The position numbers were made by a program, and so were the translations under genes. Below are positions 26,689 to 35,950 of a stretch of DNA of 64,000 nucleotides, piece after piece (position 1 is the first letter of the stretch; the number at the start of each line of letters is the position of its first letter). The stretch spans positions 248,001 to 312,000 of the forward strand of contig NZ_FNPL01000001.1 of NCBI RefSeq assembly GCF_900107305.1, in the 5' to 3' direction. The notes beneath the pieces were generated by a model. That model saw nothing but the letters and a program-made list of their open reading frames with translations. It was not told the origin of the DNA and searched no databases. The DNA is from Thermoactinomyces sp. DSM 45892. GTDB taxonomy: Bacteria; Bacillota; Bacilli; Thermoactinomycetales; Thermoactinomycetaceae.

Positions 26689-27610
26689 GGAGTGGACTAT
26701 GATTCTCCCAAATCGCTTGATATTTCTTCACTAATACCAACCATTCTCTAACAGCGGAGGTCATCCAGCGCTTCTTCGAATAGGCTACTTGAGTGTAGAC
26801 TTGATCTTGTACCACATCGGGTTGCAACCAAGCTAGTTTCCCTTCGCGAACCTCCGTTTGAACACTGATAAAAGGAAGGTACGCAATCCCCAGACCCGCA
26901 TAGACACAGCTTTTAATCGCCTCAATTGACCAAAACTCCATGTCTGATTCCGGCTTAATCCCCTGTTTTTGCATCGCATGTTCTAAATAATTTCGATAGC
27001 TACATCCTGTTTCTGTAAGAAGGAGAGTCTCCCTTTGTAAGTCATGTAGCTCAAATGCTTGAGTTTGGGCTAGGGGATGATCAGATGAAGTCACCAGCCC
27101 AATCGGTTCAGAGACAATCGTCTCAATCTCGATATCTTCTTGGCCCCCACAGTTCGGCTCCAATAAAAAAGCAATATCCAACTCTGCTTTAGCAACCATC
27201 TGTCTCATTTGCCAACATACCCCTGGCTTTAAAATAATCTTAACCTGAGGAAACTTTTGCTTGTACTCATGAATCAGAGCAGGTAAGCGATACGCGGCTA
27301 GAGATTCGGGTGAACCAATCGTGAGAACTCCTGAAGGAATAGAATCTGGGTGAATCGCTAGTTTAGCCTCATCATGTAGTTGTATCATCTGATTCGCATA
27401 GGGAAGGAGCCTCTGTCCGATTTCTGTTAAGATAATCCTCTTGCCTATCCGATCAAAAAGTGGGCTTTCCAACTCCTCTTCTAAAGCCTGAATTTGAGCG
27501 GTAATACTGCTTTGTGCGTATCCCAAGACCTCAGCCGCTTTGGTAAACCCATTACATGATACAACCGTTCGAAATGTAATCAAATTACGCAACTCCATGC
27601 GGTAGTTCAC
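26681..27610 (-). CDS. LysR-family transcriptional regulator
   Basis: 309-residue LysR-type regulator. The N-terminal helix-turn-helix (residues about 8-65) shows FRTVVSCNGFTKAAEVLGYAQSSITAQIQALEEEL, followed by a periplasmic-binding-like effector domain (about 90-300). It is divergent from the permease gene at 27718, the classical arrangement in which the regulator controls the adjacent gene from the shared intergenic region. The effector is unknown; an amino acid would fit the neighbour. Confidence 0.9.
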   Translation of the reverse strand: MNYRMELRNLITFRTVVSCNGFTKAAEVLGYAQSSITAQIQALEEELESPLFDRIGKRIILTEIGQRLLPYANQMIQLHDEAKLAIHPDSIPSGVLTIGSPESLAAYRLPALIHEYKQKFPQVKIILKPGVCWQMRQMVAKAELDIAFLLEPNCGGQEDIEIETIVSEPIGLVTSSDHPLAQTQAFELHDLQRETLLLTETGCSYRNYLEHAMQKQGIKPESDMEFWSIEAIKSCVYAGLGIAYLPFISVQTEVREGKLAWLQPDVVQDQVYTQVAYSKKRWMTSAVREWLVLVKKYQAIWENHSPLPS

Positions 27611-27717
27611 CTCATCAATCGATTTTTACGATGATTATAAACGAAACTATCTATTTTACTGATGATATATCTTTACAGTACCATACAGATATCAAAATGA
27701 AAAAGGGAGTGGGGTTA

Positions 27718-28992
27718 GTGGGAACTCAACTTGCATTACACAAAACCATTCAGCTTCCGCAAGCCATCGCTCTTTATATCGGATCCGTAATGGGTTCTGG
27801 TATTTTATTGGTACCGGGATTATCAGCACAGATAGCAGGCCCTTCTTCATTACTTGCATGGGGGATTATGATGATACTCGTGTTTCCAATGGCTCTAGTT
27901 ATGGGGTGGTTATCAGCGCTATATCCTCACTCTGGAGGAGTAGCACATTATGTAACCAAAGCGTTTGGAGAAAAGCTCGGAACGTTGGCAGGTTGGTTTT
28001 TTTTGATGTCCGTAATCATTGGAGCCCCCGTTAACGCATTAACAGGAGCTAGTTTTCTAGGAGTCGCCATCGGCATAGGTAGTACCGGGCAAATTGTAAT
28101 CGCCGTCATCATGATTATTCTAGCTTTAACTATGAATTATGTTGGAATGAAAGTAAGTGGGCAAATTCAAGTCATCCTCACCTGTGGAATTGTACTTGTG
28201 CTATGTCTTGTGATCTTCAGTTCGTTTTCACATATGGAACCTGCAAACTTTCAACCATTTGTGCCACATGGTTGGTGGAATGTAGGAGAATCAGCGGCCA
28301 TTTTATTTTGGTGCTTCATTGGCTGGGAAGCTGTCACTCATCTCAGTGAGGAATTTGTATCTCCCAAGCGCGATACAGTAAAAGCGGTTACCATAGCCGC
28401 TGTAATCGTAGGGGTTCTGTACTTTCTCACTGCCTTTGCGACAGTGGGCACCGCTTCCTATCTAGACGGAGCTCAGATCGCTTTGGTCGGGATTATTAAG
28501 AAATCGTTTGGCATTAGCGGCTCTGTGGTAACAGGCGGACTAGGCTTTTTTATCTGCATGGCTACGATGATTGCTTACTTTGGAGCTGCTTCTCGCCTAG
28601 CCTACGCGCTCTCACAAGCAGGGAAGGCTCCTGCCTTTATGGGTTTATTCAATAAACGCTACGGCACTCCGGTAGGTGGGCTTTATTTCTTGTCTGGAGC
28701 ATTTGCGATCATTGTATCTCTATACGCTACAGGTTTCATTCCATTATCAACTCTGATTCAATTGCCAAATGCTACCTTTATTATGACCTATTTGCTCGGT
28801 TGTGCGGCAGCCATTCGAATCTTTCACGATTTTAAGATTGCACGACTGTTTAGCTGGATTTCCTTTTATCTGACCCTTTCCATTATTCCATTTGTTGGAT
28901 GGTCACTATTTTATCCAGTAGTCATCACCCTCTTTGTTAGCATTTTTATCTGGAAAAAAGATCTTTTCTCTAAATCGATTGGCCCGCTCTAA
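27718..28992 (+). CDS. APC-family amino acid permease (YjeH-like exporter)
   Basis: 424-residue, about 12-TM amino acid-polyamine-organocation permease. YSIGSVMGSGILLVPG-type helix 1 (here YIGSVMGSGILLVPG), PHSGGVAHYVTKAFG and FWCFIGWEAVTHLSEEF correspond closely to the E. coli YjeH exporter of methionine and branched-chain amino acids. GTG 27718 has AAAGGGAGTGG upstream, while the in-frame extension to 27631 lies in the LysR intergenic region. Export of hydrophobic amino acids is inferred from that resemblance. The gene is followed directly by the typA promoter. Confidence 0.8.
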   Translation: MGTQLALHKTIQLPQAIALYIGSVMGSGILLVPGLSAQIAGPSSLLAWGIMMILVFPMALVMGWLSALYPHSGGVAHYVTKAFGEKLGTLAGWFFLMSVIIGAPVNALTGASFLGVAIGIGSTGQIVIAVIMIILALTMNYVGMKVSGQIQVILTCGIVLVLCLVIFSSFSHMEPANFQPFVPHGWWNVGESAAILFWCFIGWEAVTHLSEEFVSPKRDTVKAVTIAAVIVGVLYFLTAFATVGTASYLDGAQIALVGIIKKSFGISGSVVTGGLGFFICMATMIAYFGAASRLAYALSQAGKAPAFMGLFNKRYGTPVGGLYFLSGAFAIIVSLYATGFIPLSTLIQLPNATFIMTYLLGCAAAIRIFHDFKIARLFSWISFYLTLSIIPFVGWSLFYPVVITLFVSIFIWKKDLFSKSIGPL

Positions 28993-29021
28993 TTGACAAT
29001 TGGCGGAAGGATCGATACAAT
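28993..29021 (+). promoter_or_regulatory. SigA-type promoter of typA
   Basis: TTGACA (28993-28998), 17-base spacer, TACAAT (29016-29021), one base after the permease stop. The expected start near 29028 coincides with the base of the hairpin at 29030. Confidence 0.8.
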
Positions 29022-29029
29022 TTTAGGTA

Positions 29030-29135
29030 ACTTGCTCCATCGGTAGTGCCTTGCAAGACTCAGCAAGTTACTACCGATGGAGTGAGTCCACACCAAGAAA
29101 AAAGACTCGTACTTTGTACGGGTCTTTTTTCTTGG
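29030..29135 (+). promoter_or_regulatory. Structured typA leader: long hairpin then complete terminator
   Basis: Hairpin 1 pairs 29030-29047 with 29070-29087 (18 positions, two G-U) and has an inner CTTGC/GCAAG stem. Hairpin 2 (29093-29135) is an intrinsic terminator with a 20-bp stem, a TTT loop and a T6 run in the 3' arm. TGAGTC at 29083-29088 can pair with GACTCA (29057-29062) in loop 1 or with GACTC (29104-29108) in the terminator arm. Loop AAGACTC can also pair with the terminator 3' arm. This suggests an attenuator; no T-box or known riboswitch motif was recognised. Confidence 0.5.
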
Positions 29136-29195
29136 GCTTCCATGTGGTACGATTTCGAAGAACATATATTTGAAGAAAAGGTGAACAAGAACCTC

Positions 29196-31034
29196 ATGAA
29201 ACCAGAACAGATTCGCAACATCGCGATTATCGCGCACGTAGACCATGGGAAAACAACATTGGTTGATGCGATGTTGAAACAAAGTCGTATATTCCGCGCC
29301 AATCAACAAGTAGATGAGCGCGTGATGGATTCCAACGCACTTGAGCGTGAACGCGGAATCACAATCCTAGCGAAAAATACTGCCATTGATTATAAAGGAA
29401 TCAAGATTAACATCATTGATACTCCTGGACACGCAGACTTTGGTGGAGAAGTAGAGCGTGTGATGAACATGGTAGACGGTGTGCTACTACTCGTAGACTC
29501 AGTAGAAGGACCGATGCCGCAAACCAAATTTGTTCTTCGTCAAGCATTAGAACGTGGACATAAAGTAGTAGTGGTCATCAATAAAATCGACCGTGAAAAT
29601 GCGCGTCCAGATTATGTGATCGATACTACTTTTGACTTGTTTGTTGACTTGGGAGCAAGTGATGAGCAATGTGAGTTCCCTGTGATCTACGCAAGTGGTC
29701 TTGCTGGGACTTCCGGTCTCGAACCAGATCAGTTAGGCGAAACCATGGAACCACTCCTTGACACGATTTTAGAAGTGCTTCCGTCCCCAAAGGTGGATGT
29801 AGACGGACCTACTCAGATGCAAGCCACATTGCTTGGTTATGATGAGTACAAAGGACAAATCGTCATTGGCCGTCTTCATCGCGGAAAATTAAAGCGGAAT
29901 CAAAGTATTACTGTTATAGCGGCAGATGGCACGACCCGCAATGCACGTGTGGCTCAAGTCTTCACTCATCAAGGACTTGCACGTGTAGAAGTAGAGGAAG
30001 CTTCAGCTGGAGATATCATCGCGGTAACCGGTTTAGGCGAGGTCCGGATCGGAGATACATTAGCAGATCCCAATCATCCAGAAGCATTACCTTCTATTAC
30101 AGTAGAAGAACCAACCCTGCGGATGACGATTGGAGTTAACACCAGCCCGTTTGCAGGACAAGATGGTACCTTTGTCACATCACGTAAACTCCGTGAACGA
30201 CTCTATCAGGAAGCAGAGCGCGATGTAGCTCTTCGAGTGGAGGACACCGAATCTGCAGATAACTTCATGGTTTCCGGTCGTGGTGAGCTTCACTTAGGCA
30301 TCTTGATTGAAAACATGCGCCGTGAAGGGTATGAATTCCAGGTAAGTAAGCCTGAAGTAATCATCAAAGAAATCAACGGAAAGAAACATGAACCGGTTGA
30401 AGCAGTTGAAATTGAAGTAGGTAGTGACCATCAAGGAGCTGTAGTAGAACTACTCGGTATTCGGAAAGGCCAAATGAAGGACATGGAGATCTTAGATAAT
30501 GGAAATATCCATTTCTCTTATCTCGTCCCATCACGAGGCTTGCTCGGGTTCCGTCAACAACTGCTTACGGCAACACGCGGAGAAGCATTGATGAACTCCC
30601 TACTCGCTGGTTATGAGCCATATGCGGGCGATATTGAAACACATGGCTTCGGCTCCCTTATCGCTTGGGAATCTGGAACAGCTACCACCTATGCCCTCCA
30701 TTCGGCACAAGAGCGTGGTCAAATGTTTGTCACCCCAGGTACCGATGTTTATGAAGGAATGGTAATCGGACAACATATTCGGGATAATGATCTCGAAGTA
30801 AACGTATGTAAAAAGAAACATCTCACCAGTATCCGTAGTGCTACCAAGGAAGAAGCCCTACGCCTCGATACACCGCGTCAGATGTCGATCGACGATGCCA
30901 TCGAATATCTGAAAGATGACGAGTTACTAGAGGTAACCCCAAAAACATTCCGTATTCGGAAACGTTATCTGTCTAAGACAGATCGCTCGCGTTATAACAA
31001 AAACAAAGGCTACCATGCTTCACGCCCAGAATAG
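29196..31034 (+). CDS. typA: Ribosome-associated translational GTPase TypA/BipA
   Basis: 612-residue translational GTPase that binds ribosomes and affects 50S assembly, cold and stress growth. G1 [10 protein letters not shown]2 region ERGITI, G3 [12 protein letters not shown]4 NKIDR and a BipA-type C-terminus ([21 protein letters not shown], then a Lys/Arg-rich end) are present. ATG 29196 gives the usual [17 protein letters not shown] start, with AAAAGGTGA upstream. An in-frame ATG 54 bases earlier lacks a good site. It is transcribed through the structured leader, and its own terminator has been split by an IS. Confidence 0.95.
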   Translation: MKPEQIRNIAIIAHVDHGKTTLVDAMLKQSRIFRANQQVDERVMDSNALERERGITILAKNTAIDYKGIKINIIDTPGHADFGGEVERVMNMVDGVLLLVDSVEGPMPQTKFVLRQALERGHKVVVVINKIDRENARPDYVIDTTFDLFVDLGASDEQCEFPVIYASGLAGTSGLEPDQLGETMEPLLDTILEVLPSPKVDVDGPTQMQATLLGYDEYKGQIVIGRLHRGKLKRNQSITVIAADGTTRNARVAQVFTHQGLARVEVEEASAGDIIAVTGLGEVRIGDTLADPNHPEALPSITVEEPTLRMTIGVNTSPFAGQDGTFVTSRKLRERLYQEAERDVALRVEDTESADNFMVSGRGELHLGILIENMRREGYEFQVSKPEVIIKEINGKKHEPVEAVEIEVGSDHQGAVVELLGIRKGQMKDMEILDNGNIHFSYLVPSRGLLGFRQQLLTATRGEALMNSLLAGYEPYAGDIETHGFGSLIAWESGTATTYALHSAQERGQMFVTPGTDVYEGMVIGQHIRDNDLEVNVCKKKHLTSIRSATKEEALRLDTPRQMSIDDAIEYLKDDELLEVTPKTFRIRKRYLSKTDRSRYNKNKGYHASRPE

Positions 31035-31114
31035 AGAAAAGAAGGTTGATGATTTCAACTGCACCCCAATTGTTGGACACGAAATAAAATCCAACAGTTG
31101 GAGGTGCTTTTTCT

Positions 31115-31429
31115 ATGACTAAGTATTCAGTAGAAATCAAATTAGCGGCTGTACGAGCCTATCTCGATGGGGCCGAGTCCTATGAAGACATTGCAGAGAG
31201 GTATCAGGTAAGCAGAACTCCATTACAAGAATGGGTAGCAAAGTATCAAGAACACGGAATTAACGCTTTCCAAAAGGGATATACAAATTATTCATTTGAA
31301 AAAGAAGCCACAGAGGAAGCATTACGAGCAGAGAATAAGCGACTACAAATGGAGAATGCCTATCTAAAGAAGTTGAATGCCTTAATTCACGACAGGGAAA
31401 AGTTAGCCAACAAGACAAAGCCCAAGTAA
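31115..31429 (+). CDS. IS3-family transposase OrfA
   Basis: 104-residue OrfA. An N-terminal helix-turn-helix (KYSVEIKLAAVRAYLDG, then DIAERYQVSRTPLQEWVAKY) recognises the IS ends, and a C-terminal leucine-zipper-like coiled coil (ALRAENKRLQMENAYLKKL) mediates multimerisation. It appears intact. OrfB begins in another frame near the end of this ORF, as is usual when OrfAB is made by programmed frameshifting. Because OrfB is broken, no active transposase can be made from this copy. Confidence 0.9.
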   Translation: MTKYSVEIKLAAVRAYLDGAESYEDIAERYQVSRTPLQEWVAKYQEHGINAFQKGYTNYSFEKEATEEALRAENKRLQMENAYLKKLNALIHDREKLANKTKPK

Positions 31430-31736
31430 TCTATGAATTAAGGCACGACTACCCTGTAAAAGCTCTAGGAAAAATCGCTTCGATTTTTCATGAGCATAAA
31501 GGTCGCTATGGTTATCGTCGTATCACATGGGAATTACGAAACCAGGGCTATCATCTGAACCATAGGAGAGAGCGAGGCTCCCCTCCTCCATTCAGATCAA
31601 GGATGGCATTATCAGATGACATTTCAAACAAGAGTTAGAGGATTATATTCACTACTACAACCACAAACGCCTGAAAACCAAACTAAAGAGTATGAGTCCA
31701 GTTCAATACCGAACACATACCCTGCAGGTTGCTTAA
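31386..31736 (+). pseudogene. IS3-family transposase OrfB, internally deleted
   Basis: OrfB remnants lie in more than one frame. The start reads QVIYELRHDYPVKALGKIA and HKGRYGYRRITWELRNQGYHL. A short HSDQGWHYQM from the integrase core and the end [19 protein letters not shown] with [13 protein letters not shown] follow. Most of the DDE core is missing: one deletion lies after YHLNHR and another after the WHYQM piece. Confidence 0.85.
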
Positions 31737-31800
31737 ATCTTCGTGTCTAACTTTTTGGGTTCACTTCAGTTCATCAGCCTTCTTTTTTATATGACTCTCT

Positions 31801-32439
31801 CTATTTTTTCTCCTCTTTCCATGCTTCATAAGACTTACGCGGCATCGCATACTTCTCTCCTATGTTTCCATAGTATAAGCCCGCTAAACGCCCCACCGGC
31901 TGTAGTTGGTCAGTGTTAATCTTTCCGTCCATCAGCAAATCATCTTGTACGTGGAACTGAACAATCTCGCCGACGATAAAGTCTGAATTAGGAGCATCAG
32001 TCGTCCCGCCCATTGGGATGATTTGATGCAGTTTGCATTCTAACTGAACTTTACTCTCTCGAATACGCGGCACTTTCACCACCTCGCTCGGCGCAAGCGT
32101 AAATCCAGCCGCCTCTACCTCGCTTACATCGCTTGGGAACTCGGTGGCGGTCTCATTTACCATAGTCACATTGGTTTCGTCGACTACATGAACCACAAAC
32201 TCATGATTTAACTGAATATTTTGCGCCGTATCTTTTTGTACATTTCCCGGCTTGCGATTCACTGTAAAACCAATCATAGGAGGGTTAGTGCTTACAGCTG
32301 TATAGAAACTAAAAGGTGCCGCATTTACAATCCCATCTTGATTCATAGAAGTGACAAATGCGATCGGTCGAGGTAATACACTACCAATCATCAGTTTATA
32401 ATTTTCTTTTTGCGTTAATTGTTTGGGATCAAATAGCAT
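31801..32439 (-). CDS. Flavin reductase-like FMN-binding split-barrel protein
   Basis: 212-residue protein of the flavin reductase (DIM6/NTAB) family. SVLPRPIAFVTSMNQDGIVNAAPFSFY and the following NPPMIGFTVNRK are the FMN-binding strands, and FIVGEIVQFHV comes later. Such proteins reduce flavin for a partner monooxygenase or act on small aromatics. The start follows an AGGAGG-type site and lies 12 bases after the homogentisate dioxygenase stop on the same strand, so the two are probably co-transcribed, suggesting an aromatic-compound role. Confidence 0.85.
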   Translation of the reverse strand: MLFDPKQLTQKENYKLMIGSVLPRPIAFVTSMNQDGIVNAAPFSFYTAVSTNPPMIGFTVNRKPGNVQKDTAQNIQLNHEFVVHVVDETNVTMVNETATEFPSDVSEVEAAGFTLAPSEVVKVPRIRESKVQLECKLHQIIPMGGTTDAPNSDFIVGEIVQFHVQDDLLMDGKINTDQLQPVGRLAGLYYGNIGEKYAMPRKSYEAWKEEKK

Positions 32440-32451
32440 GCTCGTTCCTCC

Positions 32452-33612
32452 TTACGGTTTTCGGTTCCATGACAACATATACTCTGCATCTTCGGTCTCT
32501 AACGCAGATTTCGCTACTTTTAGCGGACGGAATGTATCGATCATGACCGCCAGCTCTTCCGTTCTAGTCTTGCCAATGGAGCCCTCCGCTTTACCAGGAT
32601 GAGGTCCGTGTGGAATCCCACTTGGATGCAGGGTTATTGATCCCTCTTGGATTCCATTACGGCTCATAAAATTCCCCCGCACATAGTATAAAACCTCATC
32701 ACTCTCTACATTACTATGGTAATAAGGGGCTGGAACCGCTTCTGGGTGATAATCATACATACGCGGTACGAAAGAACAGATAACAAAATTAGGCCCTGCA
32801 AACGTTTGATGCACAGGTGGTGGTTGATGAATGGAACCGGTGATCGGCTCAAAGTCATGAATACTAAAGGCCCACGGATACAGGTAACCATCCCATCCTA
32901 CAACATCTAGTGGATGAAAATCATACGTATAGCCATGCAATTGATTCCTTGCTTTGACCCGCACTTCATAGCTATCTTTGCTTTCATAAGCTACTAATTG
33001 AGTAGGAACCCGGATATCTCGCTCACAAAACGGGCTATGTTCTGCCAGTTGTCCGTATTCATTTCGATAACGCCGCGGAATCGTAATCTCACCTGTGGTT
33101 TCAATCACCAACATGCGAATCGGATATGTATCTGCCACTACTCGATAAGTCGTGCCAATCGGGATCACTAAATAGTCCCCTTGCTGAAACGATAGCTCCC
33201 CAAAGATCGTCTCTAATGTACCACTTCCCTCGTGGATAAAAAGGACCTCATCCCCATCCGCATTCCGATAAAAATAATCCATTGGCTCAGACGCGTATAC
33301 GGTTGAGATAGCGCAATCTTCATTTGCTAACGAGTATACCCTTCCGTCTATACAATCTCCCTTTGCCTCATGCCCAAAGGTAAAGAAATGACGATGTCGG
33401 TTCGCCCCCTCTTCTTCAAGTGTAACCATCCAATCGCGAATCTTACGATATTGACTTACTTGAGTAGGTGGATTCACATGATATAAGATGGACTGGATTC
33501 CAGAGAATCCTTTCGTTCCCATCACTTGTTCATGATAAAGACTTCCGTCAGGTTGGCGAAATTGAATATGTCTCTTATGCGGTAATGTTCCTAATTGATG
33601 ATAAAACGGCAT
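32452..33612 (-). CDS. hmgA: Homogentisate 1,2-dioxygenase
   Basis: 386-residue non-haem iron dioxygenase that opens the ring of homogentisate to maleylacetoacetate in tyrosine and phenylalanine degradation. Landmarks are the cupin segment DEVLFIHEGSGTLETIFGELSFQQGDY and the C-terminal SDEVLYYVRGNF with LHPSGIPHGPHPG, which carry the iron-binding His and Glu. It is shorter than animal enzymes (about 440) but in the bacterial short-form range. I chose ATG 33612, after GGAAGG, over the start six codons earlier. Other pathway genes (hpd, fumarylacetoacetase) are not in the window. Confidence 0.85.
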   Translation of the reverse strand: MPFYHQLGTLPHKRHIQFRQPDGSLYHEQVMGTKGFSGIQSILYHVNPPTQVSQYRKIRDWMVTLEEEGANRHRHFFTFGHEAKGDCIDGRVYSLANEDCAISTVYASEPMDYFYRNADGDEVLFIHEGSGTLETIFGELSFQQGDYLVIPIGTTYRVVADTYPIRMLVIETTGEITIPRRYRNEYGQLAEHSPFCERDIRVPTQLVAYESKDSYEVRVKARNQLHGYTYDFHPLDVVGWDGYLYPWAFSIHDFEPITGSIHQPPPVHQTFAGPNFVICSFVPRMYDYHPEAVPAPYYHSNVESDEVLYYVRGNFMSRNGIQEGSITLHPSGIPHGPHPGKAEGSIGKTRTEELAVMIDTFRPLKVAKSALETEDAEYMLSWNRKP

Positions 33613-33763
33613 AACACCACTTCCTTCCACAAGGGTTTGATAGAAAGATGTATCAATTTCATCTTATCAGATTAGTAAAGCATTTTGCACTGATGATAGT
33701 GAATGATAAAATGAGGATGCCACTAAAATAAGTAGCATCCCCTCTGTATTTGCTCAATTAATT

Positions 33764-33994
33764 TTATGAAAAATTCCAGTTTGCAAAATCAATAAACCAT
33801 CCAAATAGACTAAATAGCTCCATTGCAAAAAAGACAATCGAAATAATGGAAATGATAAATAGAATCAGGACCCAAACTTTAAGGTTTTTTCCCTTTTTAA
33901 ATAACATCATAACGCCTAAAACAACCAAAACGACTAGTGAAATTAGAAAACCTAAACCAGAGAAGAGGATTCCTCCTAATGTATCCCACGGCAC
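33764..33994 (-). CDS. Small hydrophobic membrane protein
   Basis: 76-residue protein with a GTG start after a perfect AGGAGGTGAT site. Three hydrophobic stretches (about residues 8-32, 38-60 and 62-74) separated by basic KKGKNLK suggest two or three membrane helices. I do not recognise a family. It stands alone between hmgA and the AraC regulator, and its function is unknown. Confidence 0.65.
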   Translation of the reverse strand: MPWDTLGGILFSGLGFLISLVVLVVLGVMMLFKKGKNLKVWVLILFIISIISIVFFAMELFSLFGWFIDFANWNFS

Positions 33995-34149
33995 AAATCA
34001 TCACCTCCTAGTATCCAATGCATTCATTCCACTATCGGCTAAGTTATAAACGTCAAATATTTTACTCGATCCCTACATAAATAGAACCGATATAGTCGGA
34101 AAGGGTAATGCTATTTTTGCTATCGTTTTTGGTAAGGGAGGTCATATGG

Positions 34150-35037
34150 ATGGATTTGCTGAAAAACATGAACGCTTCTCTCCAGTATATAGAAGAGAAT
34201 CTTACTCAAGAGATCGATTTTAAAGAAGTAGCAAAGATCGCTCTCTGCTCCGAGCATCATTTTAAAAGGATGTTCTCTTTTCTTGCTGGTATTTCCTTAT
34301 CTGAATACATTCGCAGGAGAAGACTTACACTTGCAGCCTTCGAGCTTCAGAATCGAACCTCACGTATGATCGACATTGCAATGAAATACGGATATAGCTC
34401 CCCCGATTCATTTAGTAGGGCCTTTCAAATTTTACACGGAATCACTCCATCTGAGGCTAGGAATCAGGCGCAAAATGTAAAAGCTTATCCACAAATGACC
34501 TTTCAACTAACGATTCAAGGAGGCTCAGAAATGAATTATCGAATAGAAGAGAAGGGGTCATTTCGCATCATAGGGATTCAAAAGAGAGTTCCGATTGTTT
34601 TCCAAGGGGAGAATCCAGGAATTACAACGATGTGGAAATCATTAGATATGGAGATGATTCATCAGTTAATGAAGCTATCTGATGTTGAACCTAAGGGAAT
34701 GATTCAGGCATCGACAAACTTTTCGGAAGGTCGCATGGAGGAACAAGGGGAGCTAGACCATTATATAGGTGTAGCAACTACTGAAGAAGACTTAGAGGGA
34801 TTTGACAAGCTAGAGGTTCTCAGTTCGACTTGGGCTGTGTTTGAAGCTGTTGGGCCCTTTCCACAGACACTACAAGAGACATGGGGACGGATCTATTCAG
34901 AGTGGTTTCCATCTTCCCTTTATCAACTAGCGGAAGGTCCAGAGATGGTTTCCATTAAAAGTAAGGATTTGACTTCGCCAACTGTGCCTTGTGAAATTTG
35001 GATTCCGGTTTCAAAAAATACAAGTTCATCATGGTGA
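34150..35037 (+). CDS. AraC-family regulator with GyrI-like effector domain
   Basis: 295-residue regulator. The N-terminal AraC double helix-turn-helix (residues about 5-105) includes [23 protein letters not shown]-like helices (read here as [19 protein letters not shown]) and [25 protein letters not shown]. The C-terminal part (about 130-290) matches the GyrI-like / bacterial effector-binding fold ([14 protein letters not shown], and [11 protein letters not shown]), which binds lipophilic or drug-like ligands. ATG 34150 follows GGGAGG at eight bases. No clear target gene is adjacent. Confidence 0.88.
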   Translation: MDLLKNMNASLQYIEENLTQEIDFKEVAKIALCSEHHFKRMFSFLAGISLSEYIRRRRLTLAAFELQNRTSRMIDIAMKYGYSSPDSFSRAFQILHGITPSEARNQAQNVKAYPQMTFQLTIQGGSEMNYRIEEKGSFRIIGIQKRVPIVFQGENPGITTMWKSLDMEMIHQLMKLSDVEPKGMIQASTNFSEGRMEEQGELDHYIGVATTEEDLEGFDKLEVLSSTWAVFEAVGPFPQTLQETWGRIYSEWFPSSLYQLAEGPEMVSIKSKDLTSPTVPCEIWIPVSKNTSSSW

Positions 35038-35120
35038 ATCAGCTATTGAAGTAGTCTCGTGAATGTTTCAATTCCGGTTCGAATCGATCCAGCAAGCTAG
35101 TACCTCGGGGTACAACACAA

Positions 35121-35199
35121 AAGAACAACCAATTCATTTGAAGTGAACCCCAGTTGTTGGATACAAAAAGGGGGGCACTTCAATGAGTTGGTTGTTCTT
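35121..35199. repeat. Long hairpin containing an IS3-family end
   Basis: Arms 35121-35145 and 35176-35199 pair over 24 positions with one bulged T and one G-U, and CCCC/GGGG extends the stem inward. Bases 35139-35164 (TGAAGTGAACCCCAGTTGTT..) match the terminal repeat of the IS at 31055-31768. It lies between convergent genes and may also terminate transcription. It looks like a solo IS end left in a terminator. Confidence 0.65.
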
Positions 35200-35227
35200 A
35201 TATGTTTCTATCATTGTACCGGTTTAA

Positions 35228-35854
35228 TTAAAACTTACTTGCTACTTCCTTTGCTTTAGTAATTCCTTTTTGTAAGATCGCATCAGCTTGATCAGGAAGA
35301 GCACTATGACCTTCCATAGCGATATGCTCATAATCCTCGATACCCATGAAGGAAGTAATCGCACGAAGATAACGATCCCCAAACTCTAGTTCCTTTGCGG
35401 GGCCCTCGCTGTACATACCACCACGAGCTTGGATATGAAGAACTTTTTTGCCTTTAAGTAGACCTTCTGGGCCTGCCGGTGTATAGCGAAATGTTTTACC
35501 TGCAATAGCAACGGTATCGATATACGCTTTCAGACGTGCCGGGATACTCAGGTTCCATAGCGGAGTAACAAATACATACTTATCCGCATCTACAAATTGA
35601 TTCACTAACTCGCCCATGCGTTTTGCTTTTGCTGCTTCATCAGCCGTTAATTCTATTCCTTTTGCACCTTTACCCCAGCTAGATAGTACATCTTTATCAA
35701 TATAAGGAATTTCTTCTTTATAGATATCAACCGTTATTACTTCATCTTGAGGGTTTTGTGCTTTATATTCAGTAAGAAAAGCTTCGCCAGCCTGTGCGCT
35801 GAAAGACGCAGATACCGGTTTCGGATTAGCCATAATGTATAATACTTTTGCCAC
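35228..35854 (-). CDS. azoR: FMN-dependent NADH-azoreductase
   Basis: 208-residue flavodoxin-fold oxidoreductase of the AzoR family, which reduces azo dyes and quinones with NADH and may protect against electrophile or quinone stress. The N-terminal [18 protein letters not shown] phosphate loop, [19 protein letters not shown] and [12 protein letters not shown] (FMN-binding) are characteristic. The start follows AGGAGGTTAC. The gene is preceded by the large palindrome at 35951-36019, which separates it from apt. Confidence 0.9.
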   Translation of the reverse strand: MAKVLYIMANPKPVSASFSAQAGEAFLTEYKAQNPQDEVITVDIYKEEIPYIDKDVLSSWGKGAKGIELTADEAAKAKRMGELVNQFVDADKYVFVTPLWNLSIPARLKAYIDTVAIAGKTFRYTPAGPEGLLKGKKVLHIQARGGMYSEGPAKELEFGDRYLRAITSFMGIEDYEHIAMEGHSALPDQADAILQKGITKAKEVASKF

Positions 35855-35950
35855 TTGTGTAACCTCCTAATACGAATATAAAACTTACTTTACGTAAGTA
35901 TATTACTATCCACAACATACATATGTCAAGTATGCTTCCGAACCTAATAT

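Larger units (their letters stand above)
31055..31768 (+). mobile_element. Internally deleted IS3-family (IS150-group) element
   Basis: About 714 bp. Imperfect terminal repeats: the left end reads ..TGCACCCCAATTGTTGGACACG and the right end, on the other strand, TGAAGTGAACCC..AGTTAGACACG. It carries an intact orfA and an orfB with two internal deletions; full elements of this type are about 1.4 kb. A left-end hairpin (near 31066-31101) covers the orfA ribosome site, a known device against read-through translation. It is inactive unless helped in trans. Confidence 0.85.
31037..31786 (+). terminator. typA terminator split by an IS insertion
   Basis: Arm AAAAGAAGGTTGATGA (31037-31052) is complementary to TCATCAGCCTTCTTTT (31771-31786) over 16 positions with one G-U pair, and T bases follow. 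The two arms now lie about 720 bases apart because an IS element sits in what was the loop. Confidence 0.75.

Noticed and set aside
29142-29195. Earlier in-frame start of TypA (18 more codons)
   Set aside because: No ribosome binding site; TypA proteins start close to [15 protein letters not shown], as given by ATG 29196.
28993-29195. T-box or known riboswitch in the typA leader
   Set aside because: No T-box core sequence or specifier-type layout was recognised; the leader is also too short.
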